DNA of 64,000 nucleotides from assembly GCF_001043025.1 (NCBI RefSeq), contig NZ_JYLD01000006.1, positions 1 to 64,000 on the forward strand. Reading direction: 5' to 3'. A program made the translations under genes and the position numbers. Shown piece after piece: positions 37,075 through 46,659 of this stretch. Below the pieces are notes generated by a model that did not search any database, had not been told where the DNA came from, and saw nothing but the letters and a program-made list of their open reading frames with translations. This DNA is from Pseudomonas helleri. GTDB lineage: Bacteria > Pseudomonadota > Gammaproteobacteria > Pseudomonadales > Pseudomonadaceae. The stretch's first letter is position 1. Each line of letters opens with the position of its first letter.

Positions 37075-38364
37075 TCAGGCACGTGCGGTGTCGTTGCTGC
37101 TACCACTGGCCGGTTGCGCCTGGATGGGCGCTTCAAGGTTGCGGCCACGGGTTTCCGGCAGGCACAGGGCGGCAATCACTGCCACGCCATAGGCAATCCC
37201 GGCGTCGATACCAATCGCCGAGCCCAGGGACATGGATTCACTCATGTGACCGACCAAAAACGGGAACACCGCCGACAACACGCGCCCGAAGTTGTAGCAA
37301 AAGCCGACACCGGCGCCGCGCACATCCGCCGGGTACAGTTCGTTGAACAGCGCCCCGAGGCTGGCCGGAATCCCCGCCGCGAAAAAGCCCAGCGGAAAGC
37401 CGAGGAACAGCATTTGCGTATTGCTCAGGGGCAGGAATACATAGCACTGCACGGTGATCACGCAGCACAGGGCAAACAGGATGATATTTTTACGTCGCCC
37501 GATGCGGTCGATCAAAAAGCCGCTGACCACGCAGCCGCACCAGAAAGCGGCAATGATCACCGCCAGATAACCGCCCGAGTTCAACACCGACAGGTTGCGT
37601 TCGGTTTTCAGGAAGGTCGGCAGCCAGGTCATGACCGCGTGGTAACCGCCGTGGGCACCGAGGCCCAACAGCCCGCCAAACAAGGTCACGCGCAGCAGTT
37701 CAGGGCGGAAAATACCCGACAGCGATTTGAAGAAGCTTGGCGGGATAGCGTTTTCTTTTTGCAGACGCTGAAAGCTGTCGGGTTCTTGCACATTGCGCCG
37801 CACCCAGATGATCAGCAGCGACGGCAGCAACCCGACCAGGAACATTACCCGCCAGGCCATGTCTTGCGGCACCAGCGAATAGATCAGCGTAAACACCCCG
37901 ACGGCCAGCCCCCAGCCGACGGCCCAGGCGCTTTGCACGGTGCCCATGACCTTGCCGCGATAGTTCGGGTTAATGGTTTCGGCCATCAGCACCGCGCCCG
38001 CGGCCCACTCGCCGCCGATCCCAAAGCCTTGCAGCGCCTTGACGATCAACAGTTGGTTGAAGTCGGTGACAAAAGCCGAGAGAAAGGTGAAGAACGAAAA
38101 CCACAGGATCATCCACTGCAACGTGCGCACTCGCCCGTAGCGGTCGGACAACGTGCCGCCGACCCAGCCGCCGATGGCCGAAGTCACCAGGGTCACGCCG
38201 CTGATCAGGCCGGCGTCGCCCTTGGTCAAGGCGAAAGCGGCAATCAGTGCCGGAATCGCCAGACCAAACATTTGTACTTCCAAAGCGTCGAGCGACCAGC
38301 CACCGAAGCAGGCCCAGAACGTTTTGCGTTCCCGTGAAGTGATCTGACGATACCAACTGAACAT
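37075..38364 (-). CDS. MFS transporter for a carboxylic or aldaric acid
   Basis: A 429-residue major facilitator protein with about 12 membrane helices. The MFS signature GGTLSDRYGRVRTL lies after helix 2 and GFLIDRIGRRKN after helix 8, with GFGIGGEWAAGAVL in helix 4 as in the JEN/aromatic-acid proton symporter groups. AAGGA precedes the ATG. It lies between a GntR gene and an amidohydrolase gene on the same strand and next to glucarate catabolism, so an organic acid is the likely substrate. Not proven by sequence. Confidence 0.82.
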   Translation of the reverse strand: MFSWYRQITSRERKTFWACFGGWSLDALEVQMFGLAIPALIAAFALTKGDAGLISGVTLVTSAIGGWVGGTLSDRYGRVRTLQWMILWFSFFTFLSAFVTDFNQLLIVKALQGFGIGGEWAAGAVLMAETINPNYRGKVMGTVQSAWAVGWGLAVGVFTLIYSLVPQDMAWRVMFLVGLLPSLLIIWVRRNVQEPDSFQRLQKENAIPPSFFKSLSGIFRPELLRVTLFGGLLGLGAHGGYHAVMTWLPTFLKTERNLSVLNSGGYLAVIIAAFWCGCVVSGFLIDRIGRRKNIILFALCCVITVQCYVFLPLSNTQMLFLGFPLGFFAAGIPASLGALFNELYPADVRGAGVGFCYNFGRVLSAVFPFLVGHMSESMSLGSAIGIDAGIAYGVAVIAALCLPETRGRNLEAPIQAQPASGSSNDTARA

Positions 38365-38443
38365 GTTTTTTATCCTTATAAGTCAAACGCAAGGCGGCCG
38401 AATGCGGACCGTACCGCCGTCAGGCCAGTCAAAAGCAATACAC

Positions 38444-38482
38444 AAAAAAGCCCCCGGTCCGCAGGCAGCGGGCCGAAGGCTT
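38444..38482 (-). terminator. Rho-independent terminator of the GntR gene
   Basis: On the minus strand a GC-rich stem (AGCC, CGG, CCGC pairing with GCGG, CCG, GGCT around TGCCT) is followed by six T. It starts five bases after the gntR stop, so the MFS gene downstream must use another promoter or read-through. Confidence 0.75.
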
Positions 38483-38486
38483 GGGG

Positions 38487-39218
38487 TTAGCGGATGTCCA
38501 CGCTGTAACGGAAGTGCTCGGCATGCCCGCGCGAGCGCCGCCATTCCAGCGGCGTACCGGCGTAATCACGGGCCAGGCGCTCAATCACCACCACCGGGCT
38601 GTTGACCGGCACTTGCAGCAAGCGTGCATACACGTCATTGACCGATTCAGCGGTCAGGGTCTCTTCCGCACGGGCGACGACCTGAGCGCAGACATCTTCA
38701 TAGATCGGATAGAGCAACGGCCCCTGCTGGCTCAAGTCGAGCTGCAGCAAGGGCGCAAACAGTGCGTGAGGCAGCCAGATTTCTTCGGCCAGCACCGGCT
38801 GCTCATCCAGCAAACGCACGCGCATGATACGAATGACCTGAGCATCGGCGGGCAAGCCCAAGGCGTGTGCCACGGCCGAAGGCGCGGCGACCGGTTCTAC
38901 TGAAAGGATGCGACTCTGCGGCACCTGGCGCTCGCCGGCAGCGGTTTGAAAACGGAAAAAACGAAACAGCGACGACTGAAACTGTGGCCGCCGAATAAAC
39001 GTCCCACGACCTTGCTGGCGCTCCAGAATGCCCTCGCTGACCAGCGCATCAATGGCTTTGCGCACGGTACCGGTTGAGAGCAGGTATTGCGCCGACAGCG
39101 CGGCTTCAGTCGGGATCGCCTCCCCCGGACGCCAGCGATTTTGCGCGATCTGCTCCGCCAAATGATCACGCAAGCGTTGGTACTGCGGCAGGCGGGTATC
39201 ACCGGATAGAGAATTCAT
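38487..39218 (-). CDS. GntR-family (HutC/UTRA) transcriptional regulator
   Basis: A 243-residue repressor-type protein: N-terminal winged helix (residues about 10-75, IPTEAALSAQYLLSTGTVRK and GRGTFIRRP) and a C-terminal UTRA effector domain (LAEEIWLPHALF, ESVNDVYARLLQVP). TAAGG precedes the ATG. It is upstream of and on the same strand as the MFS and amidohydrolase genes and is likely their regulator; the effector would be an organic acid or derivative. An AT-rich palindrome lies 26 bases before its start. Confidence 0.85.
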   Translation of the reverse strand: MNSLSGDTRLPQYQRLRDHLAEQIAQNRWRPGEAIPTEAALSAQYLLSTGTVRKAIDALVSEGILERQQGRGTFIRRPQFQSSLFRFFRFQTAAGERQVPQSRILSVEPVAAPSAVAHALGLPADAQVIRIMRVRLLDEQPVLAEEIWLPHALFAPLLQLDLSQQGPLLYPIYEDVCAQVVARAEETLTAESVNDVYARLLQVPVNSPVVVIERLARDYAGTPLEWRRSRGHAEHFRYSVDIR

Positions 39219-39243
39219 TGACCTTATTCACCTTGTTATCTAG

Positions 39244-39255
39244 TCATATATATGA
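39244..39255. promoter_or_regulatory. Palindrome TCATATATATGA before gntR, candidate operator
   Basis: A perfect 12-base palindrome in the gntR leader, well placed for autoregulation. A shorter relative, AGTCATATGA, occurs before gudD at 32911-32920. Confidence 0.4.
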
Positions 39256-39347
39256 ATATTGGTGGCGAGTATTTCCCCGGACGGGTTGGCTGTCAAGCAC
39301 CGAATAGCGGCGGGCGCTGTCAGGCACCCGCACGTTTGAAATAGGGC

Positions 39348-39653
39348 TTATTCGAACACGGGCCGGAAGAAGCTGCGCTCGTAGCTGAGGATGCAACGGT
39401 TGTCTTCGGCCAGCTTGAACGCGGCGATGCATTCGGCATCGGTCTTGGAGCGCTCACGGTAGTCTTCGTAAGCGGTCAGGCTGGGGAAGGTAAACATGGC
39501 CAGGGCGATATTGTTGGCCCCTTCCGAAGGCAGGAAATAACCGTGATGGGTGCCGCCGAATTTCTCCACCAGCGGGATCCAGATGCGTGCATACGCTTCG
39601 AATTCTGCCAGCTGGTAGGGGTCGATCACATAACGCAGGTAACACGTAACCAT
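39348..39653 (-). CDS. NIPSNAP family protein
   Basis: A 101-residue dimeric alpha-beta barrel of the NIPSNAP family; the MVTCYLRYVIDP strand, LVEKFGGTHHGYFLP and the FTFPSLTAYEDYRE block are typical. Such proteins have no agreed enzymatic role. Its ATG begins one base after the stop of the small membrane-protein gene, so translation is coupled. It is separated from gntR by about 130 bases. Confidence 0.8.
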   Translation of the reverse strand: MVTCYLRYVIDPYQLAEFEAYARIWIPLVEKFGGTHHGYFLPSEGANNIALAMFTFPSLTAYEDYRERSKTDAECIAAFKLAEDNRCILSYERSFFRPVFE

Positions 39654-39654
39654 T

Positions 39655-39867
39655 TCATCGTTCCTTTGAAGGGTAGAGTCTATTCAGCACGCCCATCGTG
39701 ATAACCACCGCAGGGATCATCAGCAGCACGGGGTTGAAGGGTATCGGGATAAACAGCGTGATCAGCCATGTGGTAAAAAAGCCTGCGGCGACCAGACCAA
39801 AAAGCCAGGTCGGGATCCGCTTTCCGAAGCGTTCACACGCCTGATTGAAGCGCTTAAACCATTGCAT
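39655..39867 (-). CDS. Small membrane protein of unknown function
   Basis: A 70-residue protein with a basic amphipathic N-terminus (residues 1-18) and two hydrophobic segments, about 21-40 and 44-62, joined by a proline-containing turn (FIPIPFNP). AAGGA lies upstream of the ATG. It is coupled to the NIPSNAP gene behind it. No family was recognised. Confidence 0.65.
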   Translation of the reverse strand: MQWFKRFNQACERFGKRIPTWLFGLVAAGFFTTWLITLFIPIPFNPVLLMIPAVVITMGVLNRLYPSKER

Positions 39868-39946
39868 CTAAACAACATCCTTGTGAATCGGCCCGCAGAA
39901 TACGACAAAAACTGACGCTATCTATATTGATCAATCACATAACACT

Positions 39947-40031
39947 GTGGGAGCGGGCTTGCTCGCGATGGCAACACCTCGGCTATGCGGGTACACCGCA
40001 TCAATCCAATCGCGAGCAAGCCCGCTCCCAC
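39947..40031. repeat. REPIN, GTGGGAGCGGGC family
   Basis: Arms GTGGGAGCGGGCTTGCTCG and the complement surround a short unique middle, matching the element at 3790-3874 in arm sequence and total length. Confidence 0.9.
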
Positions 40032-40038
40032 CCTGCCT

Positions 40039-40371
40039 CTATTTGTGAATGGAGACAATCGTCGCTTTGCTGCCTTCCATGCGGAAGCTGAACGCCACGT
40101 TGTCACCCACCGCCAGCCCGGCCAATTGCGCATCGGTCACGGCAAAGCCCATGGTCATGGGCGGCCATTGCAAAGCCGGGACCGGGCCGTGGGCCAGGGT
40201 CACGGTGTGCCTGGCCGGATCAATCGCCTTGATCACGCCTTCGGCACTGGCAGCCGGTGCTTGCTGGTGAGCCTGCATGCCGTCCATTGGCATGCCCGAC
40301 ATGTCTTCTGCATGGGCCGCAATACTGAACGCGGCAACAAGGCTGGCTACGACTACGAGAGGGAATTTCAT
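40039..40371 (-). CDS. cusF: Periplasmic copper chaperone CusF
   Basis: A 110-residue exported protein: signal peptide ending at AHA (about residue 21), a Met/His-rich linker ([13 protein letters not shown]) and a small beta barrel. The copper site of CusF is preserved as the histidine in TLAHGP and the tryptophan and two methionines in QWPPMTMGF. It delivers Cu(I)/Ag(I) to the Cus pump. Its ATG overlaps the cusA stop (ATGA), so it is last in the efflux operon. Confidence 0.92.
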   Translation of the reverse strand: MKFPLVVVASLVAAFSIAAHAEDMSGMPMDGMQAHQQAPAASAEGVIKAIDPARHTVTLAHGPVPALQWPPMTMGFAVTDAQLAGLAVGDNVAFSFRMEGSKATIVSIHK

Positions 40372-43300
40372 AGGGGGGTTCCTTGAGAAGGTTGGGTTTC
40401 AACAGGTAAATGGCGACGGCGCATCACGCGGTACGCCGCCGGGATAACAAACAGGGAAAGCAACGGCGCGGTGAGCATGCCGCCGACCATGGGCGCCGCG
40501 ATGCGGCTCATGATTTCACTGCCGGTGCCGCCGCCCAGCAAGATCGGCAACAGACCGGCAATGATCACGGCCACGGTCATCGCCTTGGGCCGCACACGTT
40601 GCACGGCGCCTTCGCGAATGGCGGCAACCAGCCCTGGCTCGCTGCCCTCGCCCGCCTGCTGACGCTCGGCCCAGGCGTTCTTCAGGTACAGCAGCATGAT
40701 CACGCCGAACTCGGCAGACACCCCGGCCAGGGCGATAAACCCGACTCCGGTGGCCACCGACAAGTTGAAGCCCAGCAGGTACAAAAACCACACGCCCCCC
40801 GTGAGGGCAAAGGGCAAGGTCGCCATGATCAGCAGGGCTTCGTCGAAACGGCTGAAGGTCAGGTACAGCAGCACAAAGATGATCAGCAAGGTCGCAGGCA
40901 CGACCAGCTTGAGCCGTGCGTTGGCCCGCTCAAGGTATTCAAACTGCCCCGAGTAATTCACGCTCATGCCCGGCTGCAAGTGCACCTGCTCGCTGATGGC
41001 CTGGCGCAAATCCCTCACCACCGATGCCAAATCGCGGTCGCGCACGTCGATATACACCCAGCCCGAAGGCCGCGCGTTTTCACTTTTGAGCATCGGCGGG
41101 CCCTCGCTGATGCGCACAGTGGCCACGGTGCCGAGGGTGATCTGGCTGCCCTGCGGGGTGTAGATCGGCAACTGTTGCAGAGCACTCAGAGAGTCCCGCC
41201 AGGCACGCGGGTACCTTACGTTGATGGGGAATCGCGCCCGCCCTTCGATGGTTTCACCAACGTTTTCACCGCCAATGGCCCCGGCCACAATCGCCTGTAC
41301 ATCGGCAATGTTGAGCCCGTAACGGGCCGCTGCCCCACGGTCGATATCGACGTCAATGTAACGCCCGCCCGTGAGCCGTTCAGCCAGCGCCGAGCTGACT
41401 CCCGGCACGCCCTTGGCCACGCGTTCTATGGCTTGGGCAACGCTGTCGATTGCGGCCAGATCACCGCCGTTGACCTTGACCCCGATCGGGCTCTTGATGC
41501 CGGTGGCGAGCATGTCGAGGCGGTTGCGGATCGGCGGCACCCACAGGTTGGTCAGCCCCGGCACCCGCACCACACGGTCCAGTTCCTCCACCAGCTTTTT
41601 CGGGGTCATACCGGGACGCCATTGCTCGCGGGGCTTGAACGCGATGGTGGTTTCAAACATCTCCAGCGGCGCCGGGTCGGTGGCGCTTTCGGCGCGACCG
41701 GCCTTGCCCGACACGTGGGCAACCTCCGGCACGGTCTTGATCAACCGGTCGGTGAGTTGCAGAAGTTGCGCGGCCTTTTGCGCCGACAACCCTGGCAGCG
41801 CTGAGGGCATGTACAGCAAATCCCCTTCATCCAGCGGCGGCAGAAACTCCCCGCCCAGCCGCGACATCGGCCACAAGGCGCTGACGAACACCAGCAAGGC
41901 AACCGCCAGAGTGGTTTTCGGACGGCGCAATACCGCGTCCAGCGCCGGTTGATACAGCCGGATCAAACCACGGTTGAGCGGGTTCTTTTTTTCGTCGGGG
42001 ATGGGCCCGCGAATCCAGTAGCCCATCAGCACCGGCACCAAGGTCACCGACAACCCGGCAGCCGCGGCCATCGACCAGGTTTTGGTGAACGCCAGCGGGC
42101 CGAAAAGCCGCCCTTCCTGCGCCTCCAGGGTGAACACCGGGATAAACGACAAGGTGATGATCAGCAGGCAAAAGAACAACGCCGGCCCGACTTCCGTGGC
42201 GGCCTGGGTGATCACCTGCCAGTGCCGGGCCCCCTTCAGTTCTTCACCGGGATGCGCGTGGTGCCAGGCTTCGATTTTTTTATGGGCGTTCTCGATCATC
42301 ACCACCGCCGCATCGACCATGGCGCCGATGGCAATCGCGATACCGCCCAGCGACATGATGTTGGCGTTGATTCCCTGGTAGCGCATCACAATAAAGGCCA
42401 TCAACACCCCCACCGGCAGCGAGATGATCGCCACCAGCGAGGAGCGCAGATGCCACAGAAAGACCCCGCACACCAGCGCCACCACCAGGAACTCTTCCAG
42501 CAGTTTGTGGCTGAGGTTGTCCACCGCCCTATCAATCAATTGGCTGCGGTCGTAGGTGGTGACGATCTCGACACCCGCGGGCAGGCTGGCTTTCAGCTCC
42601 TCGAGCTTTTGCTTGACCGCAGCAATGGTCTGGCGAGCGTTTTTGCCGCTGCGCAGAATCACCACGCCGCCCACGGCCTCGCCTTGACCGTCGAGTTCTG
42701 AAATGCCCCGGCGCAATTCCGGCCCCAGTTGAATGTTTGCTACGTCCCCCAGCGTGACCGGTACCGCACCGACGCCAAGCTTGAGCGGGATTGCCCTGAA
42801 GTCCTCCAGGGTCTTGAGGTAGCCCGACGCCCGCACCATAAATTCGCTTTCGGCCATGGTCAGCACCGAGCCGCCGGTCTCCTGATTGGCCTTGCCGATG
42901 GCCTCAGTGACTTCAGCCTGAGTAATGCCCAGCGCGGCCATTTTCAGGGGATCGAGTTGCACCTGATACTGCTTGACCATCCCGCCCACAGTCGCCACTT
43001 CCGCCACATTGGGCAGGGTTTTGAGTTCGAACTTGAGAAACCAGTCCTGCAGGGCGCGCAATTGTGCGAGGTCATGCTTGCCACTGCTGTCCACCAGCGA
43101 GTACTGATAAATCCAGCCCACCCCCGTGGCATCCGGACCCAGCGCCGGTTTGGCGCTGGCGGGCAAGCGGCCTTGAATCTGGCTCAGGTACTCCAGCACC
43201 CGCGAGCGCGCCCAATACAGGTCGGTGCCGTCTTCAAACAACACATAGACAAAGCTGTCGCCGAAAAACGAATAGCCACGCACGGCCTTGGCGCCGGGCA

Positions 43301-43526
43301 CCGAGAGCATGGTGGTGGTCAACGGGTAAGTAACCTGGTTTTCGACAATCTGCGGGGCTTGCCCAGGGTACGGCGTGCGGATAATCACCTGCACATCGGA
43401 CAAATCCGGCAGGGCATCAATCGGCGTGTTTTGCACCGACCAGATGCCCCACGCCGTCACAAACAACGTCGCCAGCAACACCAGCATCCGGTTGCCGACA
43501 GACCAGCGAATCAGCGCGGCAATCAT
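40368..43526 (-). CDS. cusA: Cu(I)/Ag(I) efflux RND pump CusA
   Basis: A 1052-residue heavy-metal-efflux RND transporter of the inner membrane with the usual 12 helices and two large periplasmic loops. Recognised blocks: [59 protein letters not shown] in helix 4 and [15 protein letters not shown] near helix 10. The wording is of the CusA/SilA monovalent-metal group rather than CzcA. Start and stop overlap the neighbouring genes as ATGA, so CusB, CusA and CusF are translated as a coupled set. Confidence 0.93.
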   Translation of the reverse strand: MIAALIRWSVGNRMLVLLATLFVTAWGIWSVQNTPIDALPDLSDVQVIIRTPYPGQAPQIVENQVTYPLTTTMLSVPGAKAVRGYSFFGDSFVYVLFEDGTDLYWARSRVLEYLSQIQGRLPASAKPALGPDATGVGWIYQYSLVDSSGKHDLAQLRALQDWFLKFELKTLPNVAEVATVGGMVKQYQVQLDPLKMAALGITQAEVTEAIGKANQETGGSVLTMAESEFMVRASGYLKTLEDFRAIPLKLGVGAVPVTLGDVANIQLGPELRRGISELDGQGEAVGGVVILRSGKNARQTIAAVKQKLEELKASLPAGVEIVTTYDRSQLIDRAVDNLSHKLLEEFLVVALVCGVFLWHLRSSLVAIISLPVGVLMAFIVMRYQGINANIMSLGGIAIAIGAMVDAAVVMIENAHKKIEAWHHAHPGEELKGARHWQVITQAATEVGPALFFCLLIITLSFIPVFTLEAQEGRLFGPLAFTKTWSMAAAAGLSVTLVPVLMGYWIRGPIPDEKKNPLNRGLIRLYQPALDAVLRRPKTTLAVALLVFVSALWPMSRLGGEFLPPLDEGDLLYMPSALPGLSAQKAAQLLQLTDRLIKTVPEVAHVSGKAGRAESATDPAPLEMFETTIAFKPREQWRPGMTPKKLVEELDRVVRVPGLTNLWVPPIRNRLDMLATGIKSPIGVKVNGGDLAAIDSVAQAIERVAKGVPGVSSALAERLTGGRYIDVDIDRGAAARYGLNIADVQAIVAGAIGGENVGETIEGRARFPINVRYPRAWRDSLSALQQLPIYTPQGSQITLGTVATVRISEGPPMLKSENARPSGWVYIDVRDRDLASVVRDLRQAISEQVHLQPGMSVNYSGQFEYLERANARLKLVVPATLLIIFVLLYLTFSRFDEALLIMATLPFALTGGVWFLYLLGFNLSVATGVGFIALAGVSAEFGVIMLLYLKNAWAERQQAGEGSEPGLVAAIREGAVQRVRPKAMTVAVIIAGLLPILLGGGTGSEIMSRIAAPMVGGMLTAPLLSLFVIPAAYRVMRRRHLPVETQPSQGTPL

Positions 43527-44761
43527 GGCTGGCTCCCGGTTGGCAGGTTTGGCGCCAGCGGCGTGACGTCCAGCCCCTTGAGGCTGGCCTCGGAGTCAAG
43601 CAGGAACTGGCCTGAACTCACTACCTGCTGGCCTTCTTGCAGCCCTTGCAGGATGGCGGTCTGGCCATCGTTTTCAGACCCGGTACGCACCTCAACCGGG
43701 CGGTAATGCCCGCCCTCCTCAGCCAGCATGACCAAGGCTTGATGGCCGGTGCGAATCACCGCTTCGCCGGGCACCCACAACACATGCTGATCGATGCCCT
43801 GCTCAAGGCTGACCTGCGCGGTCAACCCCGGTCGCAGCCGTGCACCGGGGTTCGCCAGCTCGACCCGCACCTGCAACGTGCGGCTGTCGGCGTTGGTTTG
43901 CGGCAGGATCGCGCTGACCGTGCCCTTGAACACTTCCCCGGCAAAGGCCGGTAAACGTGCCTCGACGGTTTGCCCCGGCGCAACGGCTGCGGCTTGCGCC
44001 TCGGGCACCGCCACGGTCAGCCAGACGCTGCCCAGGCCATTGACCTGGGCCAGGGTTTCACCTAGTGCCAAGGTCATGCCCTGACGCACATTCAACGTCT
44101 GCAACACGCCGCCCACCGGGCTGGTGACGGTCAACACCGGCTGCACCTTGCCACTGCGCTCGACCTGCGCAATCAGTGCTGGCGGCATGCCCGTGAGGCG
44201 CAGACGCTGACGCGCCGCCGCCAGCAGCGCGGAATCACCCACGCGCTTGAGCGCCAGAAACTCTTCCTGCGCCGCCGCCCATTCCGGCACCAAAACATCC
44301 GCCAGCGCAGCTTCGGGTTTGAGCACATCACCGGGCGCAAGATTGTAGACACGCTCGACAAAGCCCGGCGTGCGCGCCTGAATCACGGCCACATCACGCT
44401 CATTGAAGCCCAGCACCCCGGACGCCATGACACGGGTCGCCAACATGCCGCGACCGACCGTGGCCAGGCGCACACCGAGATTTTCGGTCTGCCCCGGATC
44501 AACCCGCAGCGTTTGCGCGTCGGCTTTATCGTCGGCGTACTGCGCCACCAATTGCATGTCCATAAAAGGCGACTTGCCCGGTTTATCGAACTTTTGCTGC
44601 GGGAACATCGGGTCATACCAGTACAGCGCCTTGGGCGCGCTGGCTGCCATTGACGGCGCCATGCCGGTGTCACGGGGTTGCCCTGCCCACCAGCCTGCTG
44701 CCACGCCCAACGCCAGCGCAGCGACTACCAGCCCGGTTACTTTGGTTTTATTAAATGTCAT
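43523..44761 (-). CDS. cusB: Periplasmic adaptor CusB
   Basis: A 412-residue membrane-fusion protein with an N-terminal anchor ([20 protein letters not shown]). The block [20 protein letters not shown] is the CusB metal-binding N-terminus and keeps the methionines that receive Cu(I) from CusF. The hairpin and barrel follow ([27 protein letters not shown]). The ATG at 44761 has GGGGAAGG upstream; the longer frame would lie inside the outer-membrane channel gene, which it already overlaps by 11 bases. Confidence 0.92.
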   Translation of the reverse strand: MTFNKTKVTGLVVAALALGVAAGWWAGQPRDTGMAPSMAASAPKALYWYDPMFPQQKFDKPGKSPFMDMQLVAQYADDKADAQTLRVDPGQTENLGVRLATVGRGMLATRVMASGVLGFNERDVAVIQARTPGFVERVYNLAPGDVLKPEAALADVLVPEWAAAQEEFLALKRVGDSALLAAARQRLRLTGMPPALIAQVERSGKVQPVLTVTSPVGGVLQTLNVRQGMTLALGETLAQVNGLGSVWLTVAVPEAQAAAVAPGQTVEARLPAFAGEVFKGTVSAILPQTNADSRTLQVRVELANPGARLRPGLTAQVSLEQGIDQHVLWVPGEAVIRTGHQALVMLAEEGGHYRPVEVRTGSENDGQTAILQGLQEGQQVVSSGQFLLDSEASLKGLDVTPLAPNLPTGSQP

Positions 44762-46013
44762 GTGCGCCTTCCCCATAAGCGAAATACAGACGGGCATTGA
44801 CCGCTGCGCGCTGCTCTTCAACGTCCACCTGTTTGAGGCGGGCCTGGATCAACTCGCGACGTGCCGTGACCAGCGCATTCAGATCACCTTTGCCTGCGCG
44901 GTAACTGGCCATGCTCAACGCGACCTTCTCTTGGGCCAGCGGAATCAGGCTGTCCTGACCGCGTTGCACGGCGCGGTTAAGGCGCTGAAAATCGGCCAGG
45001 TCATCGTCCAGTTGCCGGGTATGCTCGCGGGTCATGTCTTCGCGCTCGGCATCCAGCTGGTCGAGGTCGGCTTGCCGGGCGGCAATCACCGGGTTTTGTC
45101 GGCGACCGGGAAATATCGGTAAATCCCAGGAAAACTGCACGCTGACCATGTCACCGAATTGCTGCCCCCGGTGCTGGTAGTCGAGTTCCCAACTCCAGTC
45201 CGAATGCTTCTGGGCCTCGGCTTCATGCAGCTTGGCTTGCGCCTCGCGGGTCATGGGTTCAAAGGCGGCGAGCTGCGGATGGTGCTGCACGTTATGGGTG
45301 TACATCCCGCCTTCGACCGGCCATTCGGGCAAGCGCCCCAGCGGCGTATCGTTGCCCGCCGGGCCAATCCAGCGCTTGAGTGCGGCATGGGCCTGGGCAC
45401 GCTGTTGCTGCAACTCATCCTGCTGCTCAGCCAACACTGCAGCTTCCTGTTTGGGGGTGACGGCATCAGAGGGTTGCGCGCGGCCGCCCGCAATCGCCGC
45501 ACGCACGGCATCGGTAAACAGGCGGTTTTCAGAGTAGAAATCCTTAAACAGCGCGTCTTTTCGCTCCACTGAATAACTGTTGATCCACGCCAGCGCGGTG
45601 GCCTGACGCACATTCAGCCGCGCCACCCGGCGCTGGGCAATGGCGGTGTCCACGGCGGCATCGGCCACTTCAATGCGCGCCTTGCGCTTCTCGCTATTGG
45701 GCATGTCCTGACGGATGCCGACCATTTGCATGGTCATGAAGTCGCGGTCCAGGCTGCCGCGATCGGGGCCGCCCACCGGGAAGTTCTGCACCCCCAGCAC
45801 CAGTTTCGGGTCCGGTAATTCGCCCGCCGGGATTGCGGCACTGCTGGCCGCTTGCACGCTGGCATTTTGGGCCGCCAGCGCAGGCGCCGTATTGTCGGCC
45901 AGGCGCAGCGCTTCATCGAGGGTCAGACCACCCGCGAAACTCGGCCACGCCAGCACACTTGCCACCAGGCCGACGCATACGCGCAAGCCCGTGCCAAAGC
46001 ACATGGGTTTCAT
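44751..46013 (-). CDS. Outer-membrane efflux channel, TolC family (CusC/CzcC role)
   Basis: A 420-residue TolC-type channel with a signal peptide ending near FAGG (about residue 28) and long coiled helices (TLDEALRLADNTAPALAAQN, LNALVTARRELIQARL). Unlike E. coli CusC there is no lipobox cysteine at the mature N-terminus, so it is not a lipoprotein in that sense and resembles CzcC-like partners. AGGAA precedes the ATG. It is first of the four-gene cus operon. Confidence 0.87.
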   Translation of the reverse strand: MKPMCFGTGLRVCVGLVASVLAWPSFAGGLTLDEALRLADNTAPALAAQNASVQAASSAAIPAGELPDPKLVLGVQNFPVGGPDRGSLDRDFMTMQMVGIRQDMPNSEKRKARIEVADAAVDTAIAQRRVARLNVRQATALAWINSYSVERKDALFKDFYSENRLFTDAVRAAIAGGRAQPSDAVTPKQEAAVLAEQQDELQQQRAQAHAALKRWIGPAGNDTPLGRLPEWPVEGGMYTHNVQHHPQLAAFEPMTREAQAKLHEAEAQKHSDWSWELDYQHRGQQFGDMVSVQFSWDLPIFPGRRQNPVIAARQADLDQLDAEREDMTREHTRQLDDDLADFQRLNRAVQRGQDSLIPLAQEKVALSMASYRAGKGDLNALVTARRELIQARLKQVDVEEQRAAVNARLYFAYGEGAHDI

Positions 46014-46109
46014 GTTTTAGATTCCTGTGAAGATCCCGTGCACGCTGCAAACACAGCGCACAACTGTGCCTCGCGCTAATGCGCAAGACGGTTCAAAGAG
46101 GGACAGGAA

Positions 46110-46451
46110 TCAAACCCGTGGCGGGCGCCACACCCCGGACGGGGCTGAGGTGGGTACAGCATCGCTGAACAGTGCCAGCGTGAGCGGATTGGGCAAGGAA
46201 AGTGCGGGCTTGATGACCGAAATTTGTAACATCGTCCCGGTTTTGCATTCCTGGCCGGGTTTGCACGACTTGCCATGTTCGGACGGCGCCTTGCTGTCGT
46301 CGCAGCAGTCCATGCCCATGTCGTTCATCATCTTCATGCCCAGCACTTGCATGGGGCACGGGTCTGCCGGTGCCTGCACACCCGCCATCCCACTCAAGGG
46401 AAGCGCGAGGCTCAGGACAAAAATAAGGCAAAGCCGCAGATAGCGTTTCAT
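46110..46451 (-). CDS. Exported Cys/Met/His-rich copper-associated protein (CopL-like)
   Basis: A 113-residue protein with a signal peptide (residues 1-23, LRLCLIFVLSLALPLSGMAG) followed by a metal-binding-looking stretch: DPCPMQVLGMKMMND, GMDCCDD, HGKSCKPGQECK. The tail is proline-rich. Such proteins sit beside copper-efflux operons in pseudomonads; family membership is by resemblance only. No ribosome site is visible before the ATG (GCGCCCC), and inverted eight-base arms (GCGCGAGT at 46455-46462, complement at 46496-46503) flank the leader. The leader also contains GTCATTTTT, which matches one half of a CusR-type box. Confidence 0.7.
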   Translation of the reverse strand: MKRYLRLCLIFVLSLALPLSGMAGVQAPADPCPMQVLGMKMMNDMGMDCCDDSKAPSEHGKSCKPGQECKTGTMLQISVIKPALSLPNPLTLALFSDAVPTSAPSGVWRPPRV

Positions 46452-46592
46452 GGGGCGCGAGTTTAATCGTTAAAAATGACGGTTACAATTAGCCGACTCG
46501 CGCTATCAGAGCGTGCTGGAATTAAGCGCAGATTATGTTCAGCGTTTTATTAGGTAGACGCGATCCGCTTAATAATTACGGATAAATATCGA

Positions 46593-46614
46593 TTAACGAA
46601 AACGGTTTCGCTAA
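46593..46614. promoter_or_regulatory. 22-base palindrome TTA-N-CGAAA-N4-TTTCG-N-TAA before the amidase gene
   Basis: Symmetric over 22 bases and centred about 55 bases upstream of the amidase ATG. A second inverted repeat, ATCCG-N11-CGGAT, lies just before it (46563-46583). It looks like an operator; no regulator gene is adjacent. Confidence 0.5.
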
Positions 46615-46659
46615 GCTGCACACAGTCCACATCCACCCTTAACCTTCGGCGGTGAGCGC

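Noticed and set aside
37114..38337. Long open frame (407 codons) antisense to the MFS transporter
   Set aside because: The product is His/Gln/Arg-rich and unlike any family; the transporter on the other strand is clear.
40410..41804. Long open frame (464 codons) antisense to cusA
   Set aside because: It is a shadow of a highly conserved RND gene with no ribosome site or domain.
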